Part shown: positions 1 through 11,843 of the stretch, piece after piece
Position numbering within the stretch: position 1 is the first letter of the stretch
Layout: each line of letters starts with the position of its first letter
Source: Rhopalosiphum padi
Lineage: Eukaryota > Arthropoda > Insecta > Hemiptera > Aphididae
DNA length: 64,000 bases
Reading direction: 5' to 3'
Assembly (NCBI RefSeq): GCF_020882245.1
Contig: NC_083600.1
Span: 5,208,001-5,272,000, forward strand
Program-made: the position numbers and the translations under genes
Notes under the pieces: model-generated
Told to the model about the DNA's origin: nothing
The model's input: the letters and a program-made list of their open reading frames with translations, nothing else
Database searches by the model: none

Positions 1-395
1 ACGTCCGGATCTGCTGCAGCAGTTATAGTTTCTCGGTTTCCGTGGCAACGCGAATCCGACGCGTATTGAATCGTGTTTATTGCATTATTAGGTCTGGCCA
101 AACAACAAGCAGCGTCCGTCCGTCAGTATCGCAGATAATAGGTATACGACCTTTGCCGATGGATATTTAATAGTTATATACGCTTTACGTATAACTATAC
201 ATATAATGTGTATAGGCACTGTGCAGCAGCGGCCAGCGGTGGAGTGTTAACTCGGGGGGAGGGACTTGTGTATATTTTCTGAGTCAGTCGACCGCGGCGG
301 TGACCGCGCGGCGGTGTCGTCGTTATTGACCTATACATATTATATACCCACCGTGTGCGGCTATACGCAGAGAGTTTTAGCTCGAGATTATATAC

Positions 396-442
<47 letters not shown>

Positions 443-1060
443 GAGAGATAGAGAGACGGAGATGGTCTGCAGGTCGGCGGGAACACGCGCTTATTACCCG
501 ATCGATTTTAATCCGATTTCATCCGAAATTGTTGTTCGGAATCGGTAGAGTTTCATTTGATTATCAATTTCACGCGCGCGCACGCACACACGCACGAACG
601 CCGAGAGTCCAAATCCTTTTTACCGGCGCGCACTTAAATCAATTAGCACGAGCGTTCCGCGAACGCGTTTTAACGATTTTATAATATATTTATACGCGAC
701 GAGTCCCCGACGCATTACATCGGGGACTGCAAGTTTGCATTACCGTTTAAACGGTTTATACCACCGACGACGACGACGCCATCGCCGCTGACAGTCACGG
801 CCGTTTTGGGACGACGCGCATGTTTAAAACCGGCGGGTTCATTATAATATTATACGGTATTATTTTTTTTTTTTTTTGCTTCGTTAATGAAATATGCCGT
901 TTCGCCGTTTATACTTTTAATTATTATTTTTTTTATCGAACGAACTTCTTCGTGAATATAATACGATATCGTACAACAGCTGCAGCAGCAGCAGCGCAGC
1001 AGTGGTTATATTATATTTAATAAATAATATATACATAAAGTGATGTGGGGTTTTTGATAG
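1..1060. other. CpG-rich noncoding block at window start
   Basis: GC-richer, with CTGCAG at 14, 467 and 980, a (GA)n tract and TGAGTCAGTCG (initiator-like, A at 286). It could be the edge of a promoter or enhancer of a gene outside the window. The open frames here follow the repeat composition and are not supported. Confidence 0.35.
399..439. repeat. (GA)n tract
   Basis: About 20 GA units, then an imperfect continuation to about 455. It lies in a CpG-rich block. GA tracts near promoters can bind GAGA-type factors, but no gene start is established here. It explains the Arg-Glu run in the shadow frame. Confidence 0.95.
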
Positions 1061-2450
1061 GTTTTTTTTTTCTTTCGACAACAACAGACTTAAAAATTTT
1101 AATAAAATTTCACACAACAAAACGAAAAACGAGTGGAAATAATTTTAATGCTGGGCGTCGGTTTCAATGTAAATATAGTATTATTATAGTTCACCTCTGA
1201 ACGGGTTGTTCAATTTAACCGCAGTGAATTATAATATTATATATGCACTACAGAGTAGGTGGATTGAACTTGTTTCGTTTATGCGTTTTATTTTAAAGAG
1301 CAAACATTGCTGCGACCAAGTGAAATAATAACGAGCATCTTCTGCGCCTCTATATGGAAATCAACATAGTAAGTACCTACGCCAATTATAATATAACTAT
1401 CGTGTGTGCTTTTATATATTACAATGTTCTGAAAGTAGTATTTTCATATCCATTGAATTCGCTTAATAAATGCATTTTCGCCTTCATAATATGCATGCAT
1501 TCCGAACCAGTAACTACGTTTGTTCGGTAGATCAACCATTGTCCTAACCTAACCTAACCCTTGGGTGATTCTCTTCGACCAATGTTCTAGCATCATTCAA
1601 GAAAAATGATTTCATAATATATGATTATTAAATAGTGGACAAATCATTTTTCTTAATTATAACATGTATAATTTCAAACTATGATAAGAAGAAAGGAGTG
1701 GCGATGTATAAACTACTCTCAAATAATTGAATAATTCTTATTCATAGAAGTATATTCGATCTATATTTAATAACCGATATTTATACTATAATATTGTATA
1801 CATTTTATTAACTATAATAAGTTAACATTATTTTTTTCAAAAGTCAACAAACATAATATAGTTTATAAAAATAAAGGGAATATAAAATGTTAGAACTTAG
1901 AACTACACATAATATGTTAAACATATATAAAAAAAAATGTACATAGACGTGCGATATTTATGAGTATTAACTTGTCTACTTTACTAACTCAAATATCTTT
2001 CCACTGTTCTATTTCCATTATCCGTTAGGTAAACGCTGTTCACATTACAAAGAGTATATTTTATAAAATGTGAAGTCGTTGACGATTCGACTTTTCTCGA
2101 AATCATAAAGGTATAATAGTATATATAATATATAACGCTGACATTCTCATATGAGCAAAGAGACTTAGGTCGTCCCGCGAGGCGCTTACATAATATAATA
2201 TGTAATTATTAATAAAACGAAGTCAACTCGTTTCGATTATGTCGGCGAACAACGTTTGATCGTAATATAAAATTACTTTTGGATTAGTTCGAGATAGGTA
2301 TAGCCGGTCCCTAAGTACCTACAACAGACGAATAGTAAACATCGGTAGTGAATTGAATGAAATCAATCGACATTTTTCAGCCAATCAAATCGTAGACTGG
2401 TAACATCAAATAAATACGGACGATAAATACCGCGAAAGTATACTAATTAA
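1061..2450. other. AT-rich noncoding
   Basis: No supportable gene. Contains the short telomere-type repeat at 1543. Otherwise nothing distinctive. Confidence 0.6.
1543..1559. repeat. Interstitial telomere-type repeat (CCTAA)3
   Basis: Three CCTAA units plus CC match the arthropod telomere unit TTAGG read on the other strand. Too short to be a telomere. Probably chance or repair-inserted. Confidence 0.6.
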
Positions 2451-4007
2451 TCGTAAGTATAATTGTGCAGTATCGAGCCATCTCTGACCGAGTGCTCGTC
2501 GTTTTCCGGCATATACATCTCTGACATTATTGTGACAACACACTTTACCGCTGCAGGTACACCCGAATCTCACGTGAACCGCCGACGCGCAAAACGATAA
2601 TTATCGAATATTGTAATTATTGTGCGACGACGACGTCCAATTAAGTATTCGACACTCGAAACGTTTGCCTAACGTGCCTGCTAAGGCCTATACCGTATAT
2701 ATACCTATAGGTGATACGTGTAGTATAATATATAGTGCACGTGACGATAATCGCGCGGCGTACCTACTGCATGTGAGTAATAACACACAATATCACAACA
2801 ACATTTGCGTGACCGTTGAATGGTTACAACCATAAGGTTTGTCCGTTTATCGACTCCGCGCGTGGGTAACGATAAATAGTGTCGGTTTCGCGTGTTCACC
2901 GGTACGCGCCACACGACTTACAACCCTCTTCTGCAGCATACACCCTCCGCGTGTGACGTTCGTCGGTTCGAACACCAAAAAACTTGTTAGAATTACGTCG
3001 GCGCGCACGTAACGCTTAAATTATATAGAACCCAAAACTCAGCGGCAGCAGCTATCGCCGACGACACTATGTACCGTTGGCAGCCCGCCCGCGCATACAT
3101 CTGACCTAACCTTACCTATAACCAATAACCGTGTATATATATATATATATAGTATTACATATTTATATAATAGCTGATATAGGTATATATAGGTACCGCC
3201 GCACACCGACGGAACATAACAGACATATATATATATACATATTATCCACACGATGTATATGGATTGAATCCTGCGTGTATAGCAGTTTAGGGTAAACACA
3301 AACATGATTATTCGTCCGCCGTGGGTATATATACTTAACCGTTGGTGTGTGTATGTAAATTTACATACCAAAATCAATAAAGCACTCGCAACACTTGCAC
3401 ACACACGCACACGACGTGCACCGATATATATACATCGACTTTACCTCCTGTATATATATGGTATACGTATGTACATTCTATATACGCAGTACTGCAGCGC
3501 TATATAATATTATAATATAAACTATTATTCAGTGAAACGTCACCGGTCTGAAGTTATTTTGCGACATTGTACGCGTTTTGGTTCGGACTACATAAACGAC
3601 CGGGAGCTTGAAAACTCGTGCGCCCGGCCAAATTATTTTATTCGCGTCAAACGCATAATAATAACATTGCATATATATATATATATAAACAGTAGATATA
3701 ATGTGCGTGTACAGTGTACAATATATACATATATATATTATATAGACGACAATTTCCCACGAGCGACGAGTATTGTTGCAGTCGGCAGCAGTGATATACA
3801 ATAATAACGTCCGGACGAGCCCGCGGTGACAACGATAATTGTAACAAATTAAAATAACAACAATCATAATAATTGTAGTACATGGGTGGGCTACAGCTGC
3901 GGTGGTTTTTCGTGCTCTCCGCGAGAGGACACCGAGAGGAACGATGATGATTTTGCTTCCGGTATAACAAGACTGACAAATAATTTCCCGCGTCCCTGCA
4001 GTACCTG

Positions 4008-4052
<45 letters not shown>

Positions 4053-4500
4053 GTATATAAATATATCCATGATGTGTATTCTGGTCTAAATAAAAACGGT
4101 ATACTCATTATAACGATGTCGCGTATATAAACATGCCTACTCGCGCGGGCGTAAATTTTCGACGAAGGCTTTCGAGAGAGAGTATAACCGTGATAATTAT
4201 ACGTATTATTGTGGATGTATATATATATGTGTTTGGTGTGTGTGTGTGTGTGTGTATGAAACACGGTTGGAACCGTTTGTCACCTAAATTATAACGACGA
4301 CGCGGAGTCAAAAGAGTGAAACACACAACGGAAAAAAAAACATCCCCACACGCGTACTTGGCGCGTATCGCCGTCGTAGACATATTTATATAAGACATGT
4401 ATCGAAGAGTCATCGCGTATATATATACAACATATATATAAACAATCTCCCGGAGCCGTCTAAAAATTGTTTTCCGTACACGAAACAGTTCTAATCTCTC
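2451..4500. other. Mixed CpG-rich/TA-tract noncoding block
   Basis: Alternates CpG-rich sequence with TATATA runs, four CTGCAG sites (2551, 2931, 3492, 3996) and a GT tract (4235..4254). Numerous open frames of Tyr/Ile/Thr repeats on both strands are tract artefacts. Confidence 0.5.
4010..4046. repeat. (TA)n tract
   Basis: About 18 TA units, continued imperfectly to about 4070. The longest of many TA runs in the window. Confidence 0.95.
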
Positions 4501-5461
4501 CCCCAGGACCCTGCGCGCAGCTTCGTACTCGTTCCATGATTGATTCTCAAAAGAACGTTGTTTTTAAAAGAAATAAAAAAAAAAACTGAAAATACTTATT
4601 TCGGAAAGTCAGAAGACAATTTATTGTTGAAAATCTCTGTTTGGCATTTGTTCAAATTCTCTTAATTACGAATACTCGCGTGTGCCCATTACGAAACCGT
4701 AGATAGTAAAAATTACAAAAACGAGTATTCCGTATAGCTATTATATTCACTGCACAAATCGTTTAATGTTTCGATAGCGATTAACCGTTTGTTTAAATTT
4801 CTTAGTAACACAAGTACACATAAAAAAAACCCCAACAATAAGTCCAATGGTTGTTTAAAACGTAACTAATTTAATATTATTTTACAATAGAAAGTTATAG
4901 GATTACCTTAAAAAATATTACAAAAATAAAACAGAGATGATGGATTTTAAGTTCTAAGCGATCATTTTCAAAAAACAATTATCAAACAAGTATCAACGAT
5001 TATTTCAGAGAATATTATATCAAAATTGTTTTTATTTATATGCTATTTAACTATCGCTTTCGATAACTTTAATAATTAATTATTTATAACCACTTAATTA
5101 AAATAACTAACATTAAGGAAATAAAATTGAGGATTCAAAATACTAAATATAATATCTAACAATTAGATTAGTTTGGCATGTTTTCATCATTAATAAAAGT
5201 TCTCAAATATCTTTTAAAAGTTTGTGACGCTTCTGAGTACACTAAAGTGAAATACTTTGAAAACCTCTAACAAAAGTTGGCGCTTTCAAACCTTAGGAAT
5301 AGTATTTAACTTGTCAAAAACTACTAGCGTCATGAGACCTTAGATATATTACTACTTACTTTGAAATTAAAATTTAGCAATGAAAATTCAGTAGTGAGCC
5401 ACTGAGCCCTTCAAATAGAAAATATTATTGTAGAACTACAATTCACTGTTTGAACACTAAA
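4501..5461. other. AT-rich noncoding
   Basis: I see no gene or repeat of note. Confidence 0.6.
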
Positions 5462-5701
5462 TTAAATGTATATATGTGTGTGTGTGTGTGTGTGTGGGTG
5501 GGTACGTGTATCATACATTTGACACCCATATGTGATCTGATACATGCAGTATTGTCTTAAATAAAAATAAAAACCCAAGTGATTTTTGTGCGGTTGGGGG
5601 GGAATGGACACTGTTGATGTCATATTGATTTTGACGAATTCCCCGCTGTCCTCTGGGACTTGCGATTTTTTGGAGGGTTTGACGGCAAATCCTAAAGTTT
5701 G
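5462..5701 (-). pseudogene. Unrecognised protein-like open frame behind an acceptor-like site
   Basis: Reading the minus strand from 5701, just after a pyrimidine-rich CCCTCTCTGTTTTTAG, there are 79 sense codons to a stop at 5464..5462. The first 40 or so residues look protein-like (FAVKPSKKSQVPEDSGEF, then VKINMTSTVSIPP). The last part runs into His/Thr coded by the CA tract. There is no ATG near the start and no recognised family. It could be an exon remnant, a transposon ORF fragment or chance. Local GC is higher than in the flanks. Confidence 0.15.
5475..5496. repeat. (TG)11 tract
   Basis: Perfect TG run followed by GGTGGGTACGTG. Confidence 0.95.
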
Positions 5702-8700
5702 CTAAAAACAGAGAGGGTAACCGAAAGGGGGAAAAACCATCGAAAAAAAAAAGAATATATATATATAAGTATATGTATAAAAAAACCATAAACTGTACTG
5801 CCATTAAAAAGGTCCTCTAGAGGCATCTCTGCGCGTGCGCGCCACACACTCACACATACACACACAGAACGTACAAAAAGGGAGCATTACTTATGAATTA
5901 ATCAGGCGGTAAACCCGAGGTCCCTCTTATGCGCGTTATTATTCTTATATACCGTCGAGGCGCGCGTGTGTGTGTGTGCGTGTTGGCGAGTACTACGGTA
6001 AAAATAATAGGGGTTACATACGTTTTCAAAGGTGTTTTCCAAAAATCCTTCCGGGGACGACCGATCGATTGAATTATTATATGGTTATTTTCTCCGTCGT
6101 TGTATGTATAGGTAGGTATACCTATATGGCTACACTGCAGCAGTGTATATACGTATATTATTTTATATGTGCTACTGAACTTATTTTTACAGCGATAACC
6201 TCTGGGGTAGAAGAAAAATAAACGTAAAGTGAAAATAATCAACGTGAAAATCGATTTTACATTATCATTTACCACTTATACTGCCGTGACACTTATTCTG
6301 GTGTATACAAATACAAACAGTTTTAGTTCGGCGTGTAAACTTTACAATAGAACGCAATGTTATCGTCAGTATTAGTGGCACCGAACCCTATGCTATAGCA
6401 AAGGCCGATACTCAAATGGGCCCGATCGGCTATAAATAGTTTGTAATTTTCATTAAAATATGACGCAGTCATATTATATTTATTTAACGAAACTAACTTA
6501 CTTATTATAATATGGTTCAAACTGCAATGTATTATATATATATTATAACAACTATAATATAATATACGAGTAGGCTTGTTGGCACATAGAATAAATATAT
6601 GTGTGAATAAAAATACATTTAATGAGTGACGACAAATTGCGTAATAGATGTTTATTTTGTAAGTTGGACATATTGAACTTTCACAAATTGTTTTTTTAAT
6701 ACCAAGCAGAAATATAGACTTGTAATCACATAGGAAGGAGGGAGTCTAGTTGTATTTCTATTCGGGTTGAATTCATTTTTAGAAGTTCGGTTAACTGGTC
6801 AGTGTATACAAAATATATAATATTATTTATTAATTATTATACTGTGGAACTATATATAGTGATAGGGAGGAAGTGTACTATTCTAATTTAACGGTCCAAG
6901 TATAAAAATGGTAATTATTTACGAATAGTTTTAATTTACTTGAATATCACATTCTATATTCGTTTTAAACTGCAACATAGTCAATATTCCTATTATTATA
7001 CAAGTCAACAATAAAAAACAAATAAAACGAAATTCAAATAATTAATATTTTAATCTAAGAACAAAATTACATTTACATTTAAACGATGTTCATCAATTCA
7101 CTCGTATCTTTTGTATAATATGAATTAATGAAATTCCAGTGTTCCAACGTAAAATACGTTTAATTTACTATCAAAAGCTTTAATTAAATCGTAACAAGAG
7201 TTAAATGTTATTTATTTGGAGAAATATTTTAGTTTTAAAACTATAGCATTTTTTTTTTTAGTATATAAATCCAGGGGCGCGTATTAAATTTCAAATATGC
7301 AGTGTTTGGGTTTACAATTTACTGTGTATTTACTCACGCCGCTACTATTGGACTTAATTAGATATATTATTTGACGTTTGCGAAATAGATATTTTTATTA
7401 ATTAATATTGTAATAATATACATGAAATATATTGGTTGGTCGTCGACGTATATAACTACACGAGTACACGACCTGTACGAAAAGTATAGAATCAATAATG
7501 TATATTATGGTTATCACCCCGGCAGATATGCAGTATATAAAACCCTGGTGTATTATGTTTAATATATACAATCGAATTTGATAAATTTGATACATACGTT
7601 TTCCCCTCTATTCTCATAACTTGCGGTTATTAGGTATTATCAATCGACTATACTGTTATACATTTATTCCCATCCCAAAGTATAAGTACATAAAGCGGCG
7701 GCCACAGCATCTGTAACAATATAACTATTCACTTCAACCCGATAGAATTAAAACAACACTTTTAAATTTAAATTTTGATATTTTAATTCTTTTAAAACAA
7801 CATTTCATTTTTGTTTAAGTCACAATAAACCTACCAATTCTAATAAACACTAATAAAAGACTGTGTCGTTCCACACAACCGATTAAAGATTAAAATACAT
7901 TAAAACAGTGATAATTTGATAAATAAATAGTTCGATTTAATATTAATATAATTAATGATTACGAATAACTGCTAGTAGTGTAAATTATATAAATGAAACT
8001 ATGACAACTTCTATCAACATATACACGTGGTTTAGAAGTTTAGAAATTTATAATAGAACAACATAAAAGCCCGTGAAAATTCGTTGAATTTTTAAATCTT
8101 GCATCAAAATCTTCAGTCTATTCAAATATGAGCTTACTGCTATATATAATTTAATATTAAGTACATCATCTGACCACTAGCCTACATAATGCTTATAAAG
8201 TAAATCGCATATTCATTTTTTTGTTTAACTTGGGTATAATATATTATGCTTCTATGGTTCAGATGTGTATAAAATGAATTTCATATTCGTTTACTATAAT
8301 ATGATGAAATATTCATAAACTTCAACTAAGAACTTGAGGATAGGAATATAAATTTAATGTGGATGAATGTTTACAATATAATGCAATATAGTATTATTGC
8401 ATTCGAAAAAATATATTAAATATCTTTGCATATTCAGAAAATAAATATTATAGGATTTAATTGTAATATTTGAACATAACAGATGTAACAAATATTTGTA
8501 AATTATCATACACAATATTTTGTACCTAAGTAATTACTACAATACCAGTTGTACATTTTTATACAAAAGTGAGCAATGAGCATTTTGTTATTGAAAAACT
8601 TCATTTTAAAAAACTTAAAATAAATGTTTTTTTTAGTGTAATCTGAAAAAAACTCAAAAGGACAAAGCAAATTCAATAACAAAATCGTATTAAATAATTA

Positions 8701-9480
8701 CTTAATTAATTTTACTTGATTAAACTATTAACTGTTTATTAAAATCAAATATTATTAGATAAAACCAATTCGAGTCTGTATTAATTAACTCGTTACTTTA
8801 CATAGTGGTATTAATTCAAAATTTAACATTATTATAATGTCCATACAGTTCCCCCTTTTTTCTATTAATTAAAATGTTATTTATTTAGAGAAATCGCAGA
8901 ATGTATAACATTAATAATTATATAGATCATAGGTAGTTAATTGATTAAATTTATTATTACAAAATACAAAAATTAATTTAATTTTAATTTTAATAAATTT
9001 TAATCATTTAAACAAACAGAATCTTGGTTAATAATTTCTATTTGTGCGAATTGTAATTTGTTTTATTACCTAATATCATTAAAAAATTGGTTACCATTTA
9101 AGTGTGTTTACTGATATAATATATAAAATATTTTAATACAAAGAGATAAGCATTATTTCTATTGTTAAGAAAGTAAATTCTTTGAAAATGCATAAAACGA
9201 GTTTTTACACAGTTATCGCAATAACTGACAGACAAAATCAAACCACAATCGAATATTAGTGATATTTTAATGTTCATAAACTGCACTAGTGTGTACACTG
9301 AATAGTATTATAATACAATTTCAACTAATTTAGTCGGCAGTGACAACATTCAAATGATAAAGTGTTTATTTTAAACGATTTTAACCGCGTTGTACCTCCA
9401 ATTCTAAAAGATATAAATATAATATATTATAACGTGAGTAATATAAACAACAATAACACGACAAAGTGCGTAACGGATAT
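5702..9480. other. Small CpG-rich patch then long AT-rich noncoding stretch
   Basis: 5.82-6.23 kb is CpG- and CA-rich and contains the 20-base motif copy at 6133. From 6.23 to 9.48 kb the sequence is AT-rich without supportable genes. Confidence 0.55.
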
Positions 9481-10759
9481 AATGTAACCAGGCGCTTTGT
9501 ATAGGCATTTCACGTACATCCCAGCGACATCGGACGGCCACTCCGCGTATAACCGAACCACTCGGCGGGTGGATTTAAATCGACACGTTTACTCGCGTTG
9601 ATGTTAATTAATCATATAATAATAGTATTGGCAATTATTTTAATTATCGTTGTTATTATAATTTATATATCATACACTCGTATTGTGTGTGTAGTGTGCC
9701 GTTTATAGTGGCCGTGTCACAACAATATACGTCTGCGGCAAACGGTTGTCTGTATAAAAGCGAAACTATTGTAATATATACGACGCGTCCGACACGTATA
9801 CACGATGTACCTGATAAATCGCATACGATAATTAATGGTACCAGTTTGTCGAAAACAACACGTCTATTATGCCGCCGCCGCCGCCGCGTATTGATTGAAA
9901 AAGAATATTATTAGGTCAACAAATCGTGTCGGGCAGGATATTAAACGTCAATCGGACGGTTTGTTCGTTGACGTTATACGTATATACACTGCACGTCGAC
10001 GGCGGGTGTACTGCAGCAAGTGTGATTAAATCACCGCGATCAATTTTCGGGACGACAAGACTCGTCGTCGTCGAACAACATTGCCGTCGACAACACTCGA
10101 CTCGCAGCTGTGTACCTAAATAATATATATATATATATATGATGATTTCCGCGTTTAATAGTCGAGTGTTGTTGACGTCGGTAATGCAACTGGCCGGGGG
10201 AACAAAGTAAACCGCGCCGCTGCACGGTTAACCGTACATAATCGGTAGGTATATACGTCTATGATAATGTGTATAGGTTTGGAACTTTGAGGGTGGTCAG
10301 TGTACCATCGTTACTCCACCCGTTTGAAGCGGCACTATATATGGCGTTTTCACTGCTTTATATATATATATATCAATTCAAATTTTACGAAATTCCGACG
10401 GGACACTTTTCCCCCGAAAAATGATCAGTTTCTTTACCGTTCGTCCGTTTGAAGTTAACAGATTAAAAAAAAAAACAACACATGACTGCAAATATTTAAA
10501 TCAGAGTGAATCCTCCCTCGTCCCCCCCACCAACGGATATTATATCGGAGGTCGAACCTAACGATTTTATGACATTATTTCAAATTTGTACGTATATCAA
10601 GAGGAGAGTTGACTAAATTGTATCGATGACGGTATATAGTGGGACATTTTTTTTATCGTAAATTCGTCTAAACATAACTCTGATAGAAGAGGAGGCAGGA
10701 CGAAATTTAAAAAAAAAATTTTGAAAAAAGTATAAAAAAAAAACGGGAATCGCTATTGC
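9481..10759. promoter_or_regulatory. CpG-rich block upstream of SoxC
   Basis: About 9.48-10.3 kb is GC-richer, with TATAAAAG at 9753..9760 and (CCG)5 near 9872. It could be a distal promoter or enhancer of SoxC. 10.3-10.76 kb returns to AT-rich with A-runs. No coding sequence recognised. Confidence 0.3.
9753..9760 (+). promoter_or_regulatory. TATA-box candidate TATAAAAG
   Basis: An exact TATAAAAG in GC-richer surroundings, about 2 kb upstream of the SoxC start codon. No clear initiator lies 25-35 bases downstream. It might serve an upstream SoxC promoter. Confidence 0.2.
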
Positions 10760-11034
10760 AGTGAAACACACGGGCAGTGCTGTGAGATCGCTTGGCAGCG
10801 GCGGCGGCGGCGTGCCGTAGTGCGAGTCGATTCCGCCGTGTGGCGTTGCCCTAATAATATTATATCGTCGGCGGCGGCGGCGGCGGGCGCTAGTTGCGAA
10901 CGAACACGTCTCGGCGGCGGCGGCGGCGAACGGGAGGGGGACCGCGGTATTATAGTGGCCGTCGACCGCCGTGACCGGCGTCAGTATACCACGCTCGCTC
11001 GTTCAATCCGGTCCGCGCAGCAGGCTCTCTGGTA

Positions 11035-11093
11035 TACGCACACGTACACGCACACGTACACGCACACGCACACGCACACGCGCACACACACAC
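11035..11093. repeat. CACACG/CACGTA-type simple repeat in the SoxC promoter region
   Basis: Tandem hexamer-like units alternate CACACG and TACACG, about 59 bases, ending in CACACACA. This causes long shadow frames rich in Arg/Thr or Ala/Cys on both strands. It may form Z-DNA because it is an alternating purine-pyrimidine tract. Confidence 0.85.
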
Positions 11094-11276
11094 GTCTCTC
11101 ACGCAATCGTTTGCAGTACGCGCGACATGGTCGACATCATCGCGCGCCACGGCCGCCGACCGGAGGCAGCAGCACAAGCGTTGTGGTGAACGCGCCTCCC
11201 GCGACATTCGGTGAAGACGACCGCCGCGCCGCCGTCAGTCGCCACTCGTCGACGCCGCCGCGCAGTGTACGTCCAT

Positions 11277-11306
11277 TCAGTGTGCGATCGTCCGCCTTTG
11301 CCGACG
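11277..11306 (+). promoter_or_regulatory. Candidate initiator TTCAGTGTG
   Basis: TCAGT with A at 11279 matches the arthropod initiator. At +28 GGTACT shares five of six positions with the DPE consensus RGWYVT. A second TCAGTGT occurs with A at 11345. No TATA box lies about 30 bases upstream of either. The first would give a 439-base, ATG-free leader. Motifs this short are common, so this is only a candidate. Confidence 0.25.
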
Positions 11307-11717
11307 GTACTCGACCGTTGTAGTAACCGCTGTGGTCGTGTGTCAGTGTTTGCTCACCGCCCGCGACAACTGCACGAGTGCAGAGATCGCGCGCACTGCC
11401 GCAAGTCCGCGCATTACCGTTTCGATATAAAATAATAATATTTATTTTCGTCGTCGGCAAAATCGTTGAATTTTAATTCAGTTTTTTTTTACGCGACGAC
11501 GCTTTGCTAAACGGGGAAAAAATATTTATTTTTTTTTCCTCCACCTCGCTCGAACGCGTGTAGACTTTGAATTTATTTTATTTTTATTAATTTTTTTTTT
11601 TTTGTGCGTTTTCGTTATTTTTTACCGATTACGTGCGACGTGTTCTTTGGATCGCAACGATTCGTAATTTTTCGCCACACAATACACGTTTAATAATAAA
11701 TACACATTATTCGCAAC

Positions 11718-11843
11718 ATGGTACCTAAACAAGAAACGATCCGCATCATCGACTCCTCGTCGGATAACACGTTGGCCCAGCCGATGTTTGGCTCGCAACT
11801 GGTTGACGAAAATTCGCCGACGCCGTACTCCGATGCAACACAG
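11718..11843 (+). CDS. SoxC: SoxC coding exon 1 (residues 1-42)
   Basis: This exon encodes 42 residues ending in DATQ, a short polar N-terminus rich in Ser and Asp with no recognisable domain, as is usual upstream of a SOX box. The donor is CAG|GTGCGT at 11843/11844 and the exon ends in phase 0. The ATG context is CAACATGG. The leader between about 11279 and 11717 contains no ATG on my reading, so scanning ribosomes would reach this one first. The exon is not in the supplied long open frames because it is short, and it was found by reading upstream of the HMG exon for a phase-compatible donor. An alternative first exon elsewhere cannot be excluded without transcripts. Confidence 0.8.

Larger units (their letters stand above)
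10760..11717 (+). promoter_or_regulatory. CpG-rich promoter and 5' leader of SoxC
   Basis: Base composition switches from AT-rich to dense CG with several CGG runs (10798..10812, 10868..10884), a CACACG tract, and CpG-rich sequence up to about 11.4 kb. It then turns T-rich up to the ATG at 11718. From about 11279 to 11717 I see no ATG. Candidate initiators are listed separately. A possible 3' splice site (T-rich and C-rich tract ending in GTGTAG at 11563) could mark the start of the ATG exon if an upstream noncoding exon exists. This is promoter by position and composition only. Confidence 0.5.

Noticed and set aside
2950..2985. GGTTCGAACAC resembling a tRNA B box
   Set aside because: The final CC is missing, no A box lies upstream at the right distance and no cloverleaf can be drawn.
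3100..3125. CCTAACCTTACCTATAACC as telomere-like repeat
   Set aside because: Only degenerate units. Not distinguishable from chance.
3647..4264. 205-codon minus-strand frame
   Set aside because: Dominated by His-Thr and Tyr-Ile runs from CA and TA tracts.
10820..11323. 167-codon plus-strand frame in the SoxC promoter
   Set aside because: Driven by CGG and CACACG repeats. Overlapping frames on both strands and no recognisable domain.
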